64,000 nt of DNA, from NCBI GenBank assembly GCA_002239105.1, contig MPNQ01000002.1:179134-243133 (forward strand), read 5' to 3'. This document shows positions 1-7,282 of the stretch, piece by piece. A program made the position numbers and the translations under genes. This stretch comes from a marine group bacterium Sva0996 bin134 (lineage in GTDB: Bacteria > Actinomycetota > Acidimicrobiia > Acidimicrobiales > Bin134). Position 1 is the first letter of the stretch, and every line of letters begins with the position of its first letter. The notes below the pieces were generated by a model, which saw only the letters and a program-made list of their open reading frames with translations, made no database searches and was not told the origin of the DNA.

Positions 1-794
1 CAGGCCAGGCCGTCGGGGCCGTGCTCGGCCTGCACAATGAGGTCGATAGCGGCATAATCGGCCGGGATGGTGGCATCGGCCACCACAACCACTTCCGACG
101 GTCCGGCGAATGCCGCCGGTACTCCGACGGCCCCGGCCACCAGCTGTTTGGCAATGGCCACGTACACGTTGCCTGGCCCCACGATCACGTCCACCGCCCC
201 AATCGACTCGGTGCCGTAGGCCATGGCGGCAATAGCCTGCGCACCGCCCACCGCGTACACCTCGTCGACCCTGGCAATGGCGGCCGCGGCCAGCGTCACA
301 TCGGCCACTCGGCCGTCAGGGCCGGGGGGAACGCACAGCACCACCTGGTCCACTCCGGCGGCCCGAGCCGGCAGCGCGGTCATCAGCACCGTGGAGGGAT
401 AGGCGGCCCGGCCCCCGGGCACATAACAGCCAGCCCGACTCACCGGCTGGTCCCAGCTGCGGATAGTGATGCCCTGGCGGTTGTGGGACTGCTCACTAGT
501 AGCTTGCCCTCGGTGGAACTCGGCAACGGAGTGAGCCGCTGCTTCCAGAGCAGCCCGCAGCGCGGTTTCAATGCGGTCTCGGGCCGCGGCGACCTCGGTT
601 GGAGGAACCCGCCAACTTGAGGGCACCTCACCGTCGAATTGCTTGGTGTAGCGGGCTAGCGCGGCGTCACCTTCGGATCGCACCGCCTCAGTGATTTCGC
701 GGACCGCGGCCACAGAGCCCTCAGAAACAGGCTCAGGCCGGGGCAAGCGAGCAGCAATGTCGCTTACGCCCCGCAAGTCCACACGGTCAAGCAC
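1..794 (-). CDS. hisD: Histidinol dehydrogenase, N-terminal part (runs off the window)
   Basis: HisD oxidises L-histidinol to L-histidine in two NAD-dependent steps, the last reactions of histidine synthesis. About 264 codons are present and the 3' end is cut by the window edge, so the zinc and catalytic residues of the C-terminal half cannot be checked. The visible part carries the family landmarks: an LDRVDLRG start, GCYVPGGRAAYPSTV, VDEVYAVGGAQAIAAMAYG, VGPGNVYVAIAKQ, GPSEVVVVAD and LIVQAEHGPDG. I chose the GTG at 794 because it places the family's LxRxDLRG motif at the N terminus; a TTG three codons upstream is possible. It is transcribed away from the small gene at 884. Confidence 0.95.
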   Translation of the reverse strand, partial: MLDRVDLRGVSDIAARLPRPEPVSEGSVAAVREITEAVRSEGDAALARYTKQFDGEVPSSWRVPPTEVAAARDRIETALRAALEAAAHSVAEFHRGQATSEQSHNRQGITIRSWDQPVSRAGCYVPGGRAAYPSTVLMTALPARAAGVDQVVLCVPPGPDGRVADVTLAAAAIARVDEVYAVGGAQAIAAMAYGTESIGAVDVIVGPGNVYVAIAKQLVAGAVGVPAAFAGPSEVVVVADATIPADYAAIDLIVQAEHGPDGLA

Positions 795-883
795 GACCCC
801 CAAAACTACAAGCCCAAGCGACCTACCAACGAAGGGTTTGCCCAGAGAACCCGTCCCGCTGGATTTGCGATAGAACCTTGGCC

Positions 884-1087
884 GTGGATGACCGATCGAT
901 AGCGGCGGATGGGGCGGAGCTCAGTTCGCTGAGCAGTGTGGTTCGAGATCTCATCGAGCGAGTGTCGGACGTGGCCCGTCGATATGAGGGCACGGCCCGA
1001 GAGGACGTGTCGTTCGAGCTATATGAGGTGGAGCGAGGCCTGCGGGGAGCCACCCGCCGCCTCGACCGTCTCACCCGCAGTCTGTAA
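884..1087 (+). CDS. Small conserved-looking protein of unknown function
   Basis: I do not recognise the family. The 67-residue product is acidic at the N terminus and has a basic, probably helical C terminus rich in Arg (GLRGATRRLDRLTRSL), with a VVRDLIERVSDVARRY segment that could form an amphipathic helix or short coiled coil. No signal peptide, cysteine pair or membrane segment is seen. A TAGAAC hexamer at 871-876 lies 7 nt before the GTG at 884, which favours that start; a TTG at 878 is in frame. Codon use matches its neighbours, so it is probably a real gene. It lies just ahead of the flavin oxidoreductase gene and may share its transcript. Confidence 0.55.
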   Translation: MDDRSIAADGAELSSLSSVVRDLIERVSDVARRYEGTAREDVSFELYEVERGLRGATRRLDRLTRSL

Positions 1088-1131
1088 ATCTGCAAACCTA
1101 CGCATATCCATCGATCTCACCGGGAGAAGAA

Positions 1132-2109
1132 ATGTTCAATCTGCGCTTCGATCTGCGGACCCCTCCATTCACCGAGGTGACCCATGGCGATCAGTACCGC
1201 GCCATGCTGGAAATGGTGAAGTGGGCTGACAGCCGGGGTTTTGCCGGGGCCATCACCAGCGAGCACCACGGAGCTGAGGACGGGTTCATGTCGGCGCCGC
1301 TGGCCATCTCGGCGGCCATCTTGGGGTCGACCGACAACATGATGTGCACGCTGTCGGCCCTGTTGGTGCCCTATCACGATCCCCTCCGGCTGGCCGAGGA
1401 CATCGCCGCCATCGACTTGATGGCGCCGGGCCGGTTCATCATCATCGCCGGGCTGGGTTACCGGGAGTTCGAGTTCGAGATGTTCGGCAAGGACCGCACC
1501 CGCCGGGGCCGCGACACCGAAGAGGCCATCAAGGTCATGCAGCAGGCCTGGACCGGGGAGCCATTCGAATACGAGGGCCGCACCGCATGGATAACCCCCA
1601 AGCCGGTGACCCAGCCCCACCCCATCCTCATGGTGGGCGGTTCGGTGCCCGCGTCGGCCAAGCGGGCCGCCCGGCTGAGGCTTCCCTACATGCCGCCCAT
1701 CGGCGACCAGGAGCTGGTGGACCTGTACTACGCCGAAGCCGCCGAGATCGGATTCGAGGGGGCGTTCGCCATGGCTCCGGACGGTCCGGGGCTGGTGCTG
1801 GTGACCGAGGATCCCGATGCGCTATGGGCCAAGATCGGCCCCAACATGTTGTACGACGCCGCGGCCTACGCCAGCTGGCAATATCCCGATCAGCGCTCCG
1901 GCTGGCATGTGGACGCCGACGATGTGGCCGACCTCAAGGCCTCCGGCCAATTCGAGGTGCTCACGCCCGACCAATGCGTTGAGCTGGTTCGCACCAAGGG
2001 GGCGGCCACGCTGCATCCATTGTGCGGCGGCATCGACCCCGCCATCGGCTGGGAGACGTTGGAGCTGGTGGTCGACAAGGTCATGCCCGCCCTCGCCGAG
2101 GGGGCATAA
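1132..2109 (+). CDS. LLM-class flavin-dependent oxidoreductase
   Basis: The 325-residue product is a luciferase-like (TIM-barrel) F420- or FMN-dependent oxidoreductase. Supporting segments are FAGAITSEHHGAEDGF near residue 40, LSALLVPYHDPLRLAEDIAA, IDLMAPGRFIIIAGLGY and the IKVMQQAWTGEPFEYEGR stretch, all in family order. Length is normal for the family. The start ATG is preceded by GGGAGAAGAA, a good ribosome binding site. The substrate cannot be told from sequence; in actinobacteria many such proteins use F420. It is followed convergently by an alcohol dehydrogenase gene. Confidence 0.9.
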   Translation: MFNLRFDLRTPPFTEVTHGDQYRAMLEMVKWADSRGFAGAITSEHHGAEDGFMSAPLAISAAILGSTDNMMCTLSALLVPYHDPLRLAEDIAAIDLMAPGRFIIIAGLGYREFEFEMFGKDRTRRGRDTEEAIKVMQQAWTGEPFEYEGRTAWITPKPVTQPHPILMVGGSVPASAKRAARLRLPYMPPIGDQELVDLYYAEAAEIGFEGAFAMAPDGPGLVLVTEDPDALWAKIGPNMLYDAAAYASWQYPDQRSGWHVDADDVADLKASGQFEVLTPDQCVELVRTKGAATLHPLCGGIDPAIGWETLELVVDKVMPALAEGA

Positions 2110-2128
2110 CCCCAAAGGCTGGTCGGCG

Positions 2129-3157
2129 CTAACTGGCCAGATCGTCGATTACCGCCCGGCCAACGTACTTGCCGGACTGGAGCTCCTCGAAGATGTCGTC
2201 GAGCTCCGACAGAGCACCGGTGCGCCCGACGTGCGTGGTGACCTGCCCGGCGGCCGCCATGTCGACCAGCTCGCGCATGTCCTGCACGGTGCCGACTGCG
2301 GAGTAGATGAGGGTGGCATCCCTCATAAAAAACTCGAACGGGTTCAACTCGATGTTGCCCTCGCTGGTCGGGGGGAGCCCTACAGCCACGAACAACCCCT
2401 TGGGCCGCAGCAGCCTGAAACCGAGGGTGAAGCCGGCCATGGCCGCGGAGAAAACGATGCTGGCATCCACCCCGCCGATCTCTGCTTGCACGGCCTCTAT
2501 GGCGTCGTCGGCGCTCACCACCATGTCGGCCCCGAGCGACTCGACAAACCCGAGCCGATCGGCGCCGATATCGACGCCCACAACTTTGTAGCCCAGCGCT
2601 TTGGCGATCTGGACGGCGTAGTGGCCCAGACCGCCCGCAGCGCCGATGATCGCCACCCAGCGGCCGGGGGCCACCTGATGGCGGAACAGCTTCTTCACCG
2701 CCCCGTAGGCAGTAAGCCCCCCGCAGGCCAGCGCGGCCTCCTCGTCGCCCACCGATTCGGGCAATACCACCAGCGACTTGGCCCACACGCAGAACTGCTC
2801 GGCAAAAGTGCCCATGATCCCCTGGGTTTGCGGGCAGTGCCGGGGCTCTCCCCGCAGGCAGAACTCGCACGCCCCGCACCAGAAACCGCCACCGGTGCCC
2901 CCTAATCCGAGGATCACCCGGTCGCCAACCTGGCTGTAGCGCTCGGCCCCCGGCCCTAGGGCCTCGACTACGCCGATAGCCTCATGGCCCAGCACCTCGA
3001 TGCCAGACACCCCCGCCCAATCGCCTCGAGCCAGATGGAGGTCGGAGTGACACACTCCCGTGGAGCTAATGCGGATAAGCGCCTCCTCAAAGCCCGGCTC
3101 AGGCACCGGGACGTCCAAGATTCCCAACTCGCCGTTAACCAATCGTGCTGCCTTCAT
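2129..3157 (-). CDS. Zinc-dependent alcohol dehydrogenase (MDR family)
   Basis: A 342-residue medium-chain dehydrogenase that would oxidise an alcohol with NAD(P). The catalytic-zinc ligands appear in GVCHSDLHLARGDW (Cys, near residue 35) and GHEAIGVVEALG (His-Glu, near 60). The structural-zinc lobe is complete: CGACEFCLRGEPRHC has four cysteines. The Rossmann motif is GAAGGLGHYAVQIAKALG, and VVGVDIGADR supplies the acidic residue after beta-2, which suggests NAD rather than NADP. Length is typical. The start ATG lies 129 nt from the divergent start of the RCC1-like gene. Confidence 0.92.
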   Translation of the reverse strand: MKAARLVNGELGILDVPVPEPGFEEALIRISSTGVCHSDLHLARGDWAGVSGIEVLGHEAIGVVEALGPGAERYSQVGDRVILGLGGTGGGFWCGACEFCLRGEPRHCPQTQGIMGTFAEQFCVWAKSLVVLPESVGDEEAALACGGLTAYGAVKKLFRHQVAPGRWVAIIGAAGGLGHYAVQIAKALGYKVVGVDIGADRLGFVESLGADMVVSADDAIEAVQAEIGGVDASIVFSAAMAGFTLGFRLLRPKGLFVAVGLPPTSEGNIELNPFEFFMRDATLIYSAVGTVQDMRELVDMAAAGQVTTHVGRTGALSELDDIFEELQSGKYVGRAVIDDLAS

Positions 3158-3227
3158 TGTCGATCTTCTCCCGTCTTCTTCGGTTGGGTGTGCGACACGA
3201 CACCCTAGTGGCCCGGCGCTCTGCCAT

Positions 3228-3247
3228 CACCGGCCAACTGGCCGGTG
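3228..3247. promoter_or_regulatory. Perfect 8-bp inverted repeat (hairpin or operator) upstream of the RCC1-like gene
   Basis: Arms CACCGGCC and GGCCGGTG flank a 4-nt AACT loop. The element sits in the divergent gap between the alcohol dehydrogenase and the secreted RCC1-like gene, about 40 nt ahead of the latter's GTG. It could be a protein-binding palindrome or an RNA hairpin in the leader. The sequence does not decide between these. Confidence 0.4.
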
Positions 3248-3286
3248 GCTTAGCATGGCTGCTCGGACGTGAAGGACTGGCAATTG

Positions 3287-5101
3287 GTGATTGCAGGCAA
3301 ACGGATTCTGGCCGTGATTGCGGTGGCGATGACCGCGGCGGCGGGGCTGGGGTTCGCCGCATCGGGCTCGGCAGTGGCCCAGACGGTGGCCGACCGGTGC
3401 TTCGAGCACCACAAATTCGGCCAAGAGCCCGTCCCCGTGGCCAAGACCACCGACGGCGCGCAAGTTCTCGCTGAGGTCCAGTGGGGATGGAACGACTCCA
3501 TCGGCTGCTACCTCGTACTCGACACCCAAGCGATCAACACCCTGCGAGCCAACGCGGCTTCCCTCACGCCCCCCGCTCCCTTCGGTGATGAGGCATCCGA
3601 CCAGTGCTTCGAACGTCACGAGTTCGGCCGCGAGTCCGTCCCCGTGGCCAAGACCGCCGACGGAACAACCGTGCTGGCTCAGGTGCAATGGGGATGGCAA
3701 GACTCCATCGGCTGTTTTCTGGTCCTCGACAACCAAGCGGTCGATGCCCTCCGCGCCGCGGCGGCCATACCGGTGCCGACCTTTGCCGCCATCGCAGTGG
3801 GCCGAACTAGTGCGTGCGGTTTGCTATTCAACCAAACCATCCAATGCTGGGGCTCAAACAGCAACGGGCAAACCAACACCCCCGAAGGCCAATTCACCGC
3901 AGTAACCGCCGGCAGCTTCCACTCCTGCGCGCTGCACACCGACCAAACCATCCAATGCTGGGGCTTCAACAGCAACGGAGAAGCCAATCCCCCAGTCGGC
4001 AGCTTCACCGCTATCGACGCCGACAGCTCGCGCTCGTGCGGGTTGCGCACCGACCAGTCCATCAAGTGCTGGGGGTGGAACAGCTCCAGACGGGGTGGCA
4101 CACCGGAAGGACCGTTCATCGACCTCGCCGTCGGCAGCGATCACACGTGCGGATTGCACACCGATGGAGCTATCGAATGCTGGGGATCGGATGGCAATGG
4201 CCAAGCAAATCCCCCTGAGGGCCGATTCACCGATATTTCCGCGGGGAGCCTGAACTCTTGTGGGCTTCGAACCGATAGGACTCTCCAGTGCTGGGGCGAA
4301 AGCGGCTCCGACCAGATCCAGGTGACGCAAGAGCGATTCCAGGCCGTCGACGCTGGACGGTGGCACACCTGTGGAGTGCTGAACAGCCACCGCATCCAAT
4401 GCTGGGGATTGAACGGCAGCGAACCGGCAAGCACCGCTCCTTGGTACTTCAACGTAGTTGTCACCGGGGGAGGACACTCATGCGGTCTGACTCCAAACCG
4501 ACTCATCGAGTGCTGGGGCCAAAGCGCCAGTCAAGCAACCGATGCTCCCGACGGACGGTTCTCTGATGTCGCCGCCGGCTATGTACACAGTTGTGGGTTG
4601 CGAACCAACCGAAGCATCGTGTGCTGGGGAAACAACGAATTTGGGCAAACCGACGCCGCAGAAGGCCGATTCGAGGCCATTGCGGCCGGGAGTTTCCATT
4701 CCTGCGGACTGCGAGAACACAACTCCATCGCTTGCTGGGGAGACAACCGTTTCGGGCAAGGAGACGCCCCTACCGGTGAATTCACAGCCGTAACTGCGGG
4801 CGACGGGCATTCTTGCGGGCTGACAACGGACAGCTCTGTGGTGTGTTGGGGACGCAACGATCACGGCCAATCTGAGGTCCCCTCCGCCCGGTTCACCGTG
4901 GTAAGCGCAGGAATTTCGCACACCTGCGGATTGAGCACCGAAGGAGTCATCGTCTGTTGGGGGGACAACAGCAACGGTCAAACCGATGCTCCCGGAGGCC
5001 GGTTTATCGCCGTCAGCGCGGGAATGTGGCACTCATGCGGAGTGCGTATCGATCAAGCTCTCATCTGCTGGGGCAGCATGTCGGGTCTCTTCGAGTCGTA
5101 A
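3287..5101 (+). CDS. Secreted protein with two Cys-pair modules and twelve RCC1-like blades
   Basis: The 604-residue product begins with a Sec signal peptide (basic IAGKR, hydrophobic run, cleavage probably after AVAQ). Two copies of a roughly 55-residue module follow, each with cysteines 35 residues apart and the pattern CFExHxFGxExVPVAKTxDG. From about residue 166 there are twelve gapless 37-residue repeats of the RCC1_2 type, each with a SCGL-like cysteine and a CWG cysteine ten residues later, so 24 paired cysteines suggest disulfide-stabilised blades. I prefer the GTG at 3287 because GAAGGA at 3271-3276 is well spaced from it and the signal peptide becomes normal; an in-frame GTG at 3269 lacks a ribosome binding site. 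No cell-wall anchor is seen. Function is unknown; a ligand-binding propeller is likely. Confidence 0.85.
   Translation: MIAGKRILAVIAVAMTAAAGLGFAASGSAVAQTVADRCFEHHKFGQEPVPVAKTTDGAQVLAEVQWGWNDSIGCYLVLDTQAINTLRANAASLTPPAPFGDEASDQCFERHEFGRESVPVAKTADGTTVLAQVQWGWQDSIGCFLVLDNQAVDALRAAAAIPVPTFAAIAVGRTSACGLLFNQTIQCWGSNSNGQTNTPEGQFTAVTAGSFHSCALHTDQTIQCWGFNSNGEANPPVGSFTAIDADSSRSCGLRTDQSIKCWGWNSSRRGGTPEGPFIDLAVGSDHTCGLHTDGAIECWGSDGNGQANPPEGRFTDISAGSLNSCGLRTDRTLQCWGESGSDQIQVTQERFQAVDAGRWHTCGVLNSHRIQCWGLNGSEPASTAPWYFNVVVTGGGHSCGLTPNRLIECWGQSASQATDAPDGRFSDVAAGYVHSCGLRTNRSIVCWGNNEFGQTDAAEGRFEAIAAGSFHSCGLREHNSIACWGDNRFGQGDAPTGEFTAVTAGDGHSCGLTTDSSVVCWGRNDHGQSEVPSARFTVVSAGISHTCGLSTEGVIVCWGDNSNGQTDAPGGRFIAVSAGMWHSCGVRIDQALICWGSMSGLFES
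3782..5098 (+). repeat. Twelve tandem 37-residue RCC1-like repeats (protein level)
   Basis: The repeat unit begins at Phe (FxAVxAGxxHSCGLxTDxxI then CWG, a polar NGQ loop and a PEGR-like end). Eleven units are exactly 37 residues and the last is cut at 32 by the stop codon. The DNA copies have diverged, so the unit is conserved as protein, not as recent DNA duplication. Unit 6 has the most divergent second half, losing the NGQ and PEG elements. Confidence 0.9.
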
Positions 5102-5140
5102 GCAATCGGTAGGCAGGCCCGCGACACCCAATCAACCAAA

Positions 5141-5782
5141 TCAGTCTCCGGCTGAGGGGCAGAACGAGGCCAAGACGCACTCGTCACAGCGGGGGCGGCG
5201 GGCGATGCACACCCGGCGGCCATGGAGAATGAGCCGCAGGGAGAACTCGCCCCGCTCGGCCGCCGGAACCATGGGGTTCAGCTCCGTCTCTATCTTCACC
5301 GGGTCTTTGTGCTCGGTAATGCCCAGCAATCCGGTGATGCGGGCCACGTGGGTGTCCACCGGCAGACCCGGCAGGTCTAGGGCCACGCTGCGCACCACGT
5401 TGGCCGTTTTGCGGCCCACCCCGGGCAGGCTCACCAATTCAGACATCTTGCCGGGCACCTCGCTGTCGAAGCGCTCGACCAGACCCTGGGCCATGCCCAC
5501 GATGTTTCGGGCCTTGTTGGCGAAAAAGCCGGTCGACCGGACCAGTTCCTCAACGTGCGCCAAGGGGGCGCCGGCCAGGTCTTCCGGGGTGGGATAGGCC
5601 GCGAACAGATCGGGGGTGACCATGTTCACCCGCTTGTCGGTGCACTGGGCCGACAAGATGGTGGCCACCAGAAGCTGGAACGGGTTTTCATGGTCCAGCT
5701 CGCACACGGCCTCGGGGTATTCCTCGGCCAACAGCTCATGAGTGCGTCTGGCCCGGCCCTTGGGGGTGCGCGGCTTGCCCAT
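5141..5782 (-). CDS. nth: Endonuclease III (DNA glycosylase/AP lyase)
   Basis: The 213-residue protein excises oxidised pyrimidines and cleaves the abasic site in base excision repair. The helix-hairpin-helix is LPGVGRKTANVV, whose Lys is the catalytic nucleophile, followed by the catalytic Asp in VDTHVARI. The C-terminal iron-sulfur loop is complete with spacing C-x6-C-x2-C-x5-C. NPFQLLVATILSAQCTD near residue 35 is the family signature. The ATG at 5782 (MGKPRTPKG) gives normal family length. It is divergent from mshD, with an inverted repeat in the 50-nt gap. Confidence 0.97.
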   Translation of the reverse strand: MGKPRTPKGRARRTHELLAEEYPEAVCELDHENPFQLLVATILSAQCTDKRVNMVTPDLFAAYPTPEDLAGAPLAHVEELVRSTGFFANKARNIVGMAQGLVERFDSEVPGKMSELVSLPGVGRKTANVVRSVALDLPGLPVDTHVARITGLLGITEHKDPVKIETELNPMVPAAERGEFSLRLILHGRRVCIARRPRCDECVLASFCPSAGD

Positions 5783-5791
5783 CGCCGGGAT

Positions 5792-5833
5792 GGTAGCGGT
5801 CTGCCTCCGGTGTCTGGAGTTGGGGCCGCTACC
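5792..5833. promoter_or_regulatory. Nested inverted repeat between nth and mshD
   Basis: GGTAGCGG at 5792-5799 pairs with CCGCTACC at 5826-5833, and CTCC/GGAG form an inner pair. The repeat fills most of the divergent gap and overlaps the putative mshD -10 hexamer, so it could be a shared operator or an RNA hairpin. Confidence 0.4.
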
Positions 5834-5835
5834 GT
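5830..5835 (+). promoter_or_regulatory. Candidate -10 element for leaderless mshD
   Basis: TACCGT ends 7 nt before the mshD GTG at 5843, and no Shine-Dalgarno sequence is present. This fits the actinobacterial TANNNT leaderless layout; the -35 region is not recognisable. Confidence 0.3.
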
Positions 5836-5842
5836 GGTTTCT

Positions 5843-6541
5843 GTGACGCTGACGGTTGTCCAACCAGACCAGGGAGAGTTTGCCTGGTCGATCACGGTGG
5901 ACCCCGTCCAGCCCCGAGACGACAACGCGGCCCGCCAGATCAGGGCAGTCCTCAGCCGGGCTGAAGCCGGCGCTTCGATACAGCTGTGGATTGAGCGGGC
6001 CAGCACCGACGACGACCAGTACGCCGCAGAGCTCGGCTTTCAGCCGTACCGCGACCTGTGGCGGATGCAGCGGTCGCTGCCCACCGACCGCTCCCCCATC
6101 GCCACCCGAGCCTTTGTCCCCGTTGCCGACGACGACGAATTTCTCCGGGTCAACAATCGGGCGTTCCACTGGCACCCGGAACAGGGGGGGCTGACCCGTC
6201 AGGACTTGGCCGACCGCATGGCCGAACCGTGGTACGACGCCGAGGGGTTCCGGCTCCACGAGCAAGGCGGGCGGCTGGCCGGCTTCTGCTGGACCAAGGT
6301 CCACCCCGACGAAACCCCGCCGGGCGGAGAGATCTACGCCATCGCGGTCGACCCCGACTTCCACGGCCAAGGCCTGGGCAAGCCGATGACCCTGGCCGGG
6401 CTCGACCACCTGGCCGACCTGGGGCTCACCGTGGGGTTCCTCTATGTGGAAGCGGACAACCTGCCGGCGGTGGCCACCTATCGCGGCCTGGGCTTCGACC
6501 ACCACTCCACCAACCGGGCCTACCGACTGATCGTCGAATGA
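5843..6541 (+). CDS. mshD: Mycothiol synthase (GNAT acetyltransferase), short form
   Basis: MshD acetylates Cys-GlcN-Ins, the last step of mycothiol synthesis. The C-terminal GNAT domain is typical: LRVNNRAFHWHPEQGG, WTKVHPDE, EIYAIAVDPDFHGQGLGKP (acetyl-CoA loop) and LYVEADNLPAVATYRGLGF. At 232 residues it is shorter than the usual roughly 300, because the inactive N-terminal GNAT domain has lost its first half and begins near its middle. Start at GTG 5843 is uncertain; GTG 5834 is in frame. Its TGA overlaps the ATG of menG by 4 nt, so the two are cotranscribed. Finding this gene supports an actinobacterial origin. Confidence 0.88.
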   Translation: MTLTVVQPDQGEFAWSITVDPVQPRDDNAARQIRAVLSRAEAGASIQLWIERASTDDDQYAAELGFQPYRDLWRMQRSLPTDRSPIATRAFVPVADDDEFLRVNNRAFHWHPEQGGLTRQDLADRMAEPWYDAEGFRLHEQGGRLAGFCWTKVHPDETPPGGEIYAIAVDPDFHGQGLGKPMTLAGLDHLADLGLTVGFLYVEADNLPAVATYRGLGFDHHSTNRAYRLIVE

Positions 6542-7254
6542 GCTCCAACTCCCCGCTGCCCCAAGGACAGGACAAAGTGGCGGCGGTGCGGACGATGTTT
6601 GACGCCATCGCCCCCCGCTACGACATGATCAACCGACTGCTGACCTTCGGCATGGACTGTAGATGGCGGCGTCGGTCGGTGCGGGAGCTGGGATTGCCCG
6701 CCGGGGCCCGGGTATTCGACCTGGCTTGCGGCACCGGCGACCTGTGCCGAGACCTGGAGGCCGCCGGGTTCAGCCCGGTGGGATTCGACCTGTCGGTCGG
6801 GATGCTCCAAACGGCCCAGAAGTATCGGGCCTCGGGCAAGCTGCACGCCCCAATGGTGCTGGGCGACGCCCTGTGCCTGCCCGTTCCCGCCGAGAGCGCA
6901 GACGGCATTACGTGTGGCTTCGCCTTGCGGAATGTGGTGAACCTGGACGGGTTGTTCGCTGAGCTGTCCCGGGTGGTGCGCCCGGGAGGGCGGGTATCGC
7001 TGCTCGAAGTGGCCGAGCCGTCCAACTTGGTATTGAGGCTCGGCCACGGCCTGTATTTCGGCAAGATCATCCCCCTAGTTGGCGGGCTGCTGTCAGACCG
7101 GGCCGCCTATGAGTACCTCCCCAAGTCGGTGGCCTATATGCCCCCCACCGACGAGATGCTCGACCTTTTGGCCGGTCACGGGTTCGACGCGGTAAACCAT
7201 GTGCTGCTCTCCGGCGGCATCGCCCAGCTGATCACCGCCACCCGAAAGCGCTAG
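6538..7254 (+). CDS. menG: Demethylmenaquinone methyltransferase
   Basis: A 238-residue class I SAM-dependent methyltransferase of the UbiE/MenG family that makes menaquinone from demethylmenaquinone. Visible signatures are MFDAIAPRYDMINRLLTFGMD at the N terminus, the SAM loop VFDLACGTGDLCRDL, FALRNVVNLDG (family signature) and a YEYLPKSVAYMP segment in the C-terminal third. It starts inside the mshD stop (ATGA). With menA close by it forms part of a menaquinone set; menD, menB and menC are not in this window. Confidence 0.94.
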   Translation: MSSNSPLPQGQDKVAAVRTMFDAIAPRYDMINRLLTFGMDCRWRRRSVRELGLPAGARVFDLACGTGDLCRDLEAAGFSPVGFDLSVGMLQTAQKYRASGKLHAPMVLGDALCLPVPAESADGITCGFALRNVVNLDGLFAELSRVVRPGGRVSLLEVAEPSNLVLRLGHGLYFGKIIPLVGGLLSDRAAYEYLPKSVAYMPPTDEMLDLLAGHGFDAVNHVLLSGGIAQLITATRKR

Positions 7255-7282
7255 TCCGCACCGGCACACCCAAGCCCCTTCA

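Noticed and set aside
21..620. Plus-strand open frame over the hisD region
   Set aside because: It is His/Gly-rich without any motif, whereas the opposite strand reads clear HisD.
3782..5098. DNA tandem repeat or CRISPR-like array
   Set aside because: The periodicity is 111 bp and protein-coding, and DNA copies are diverged without spacers.
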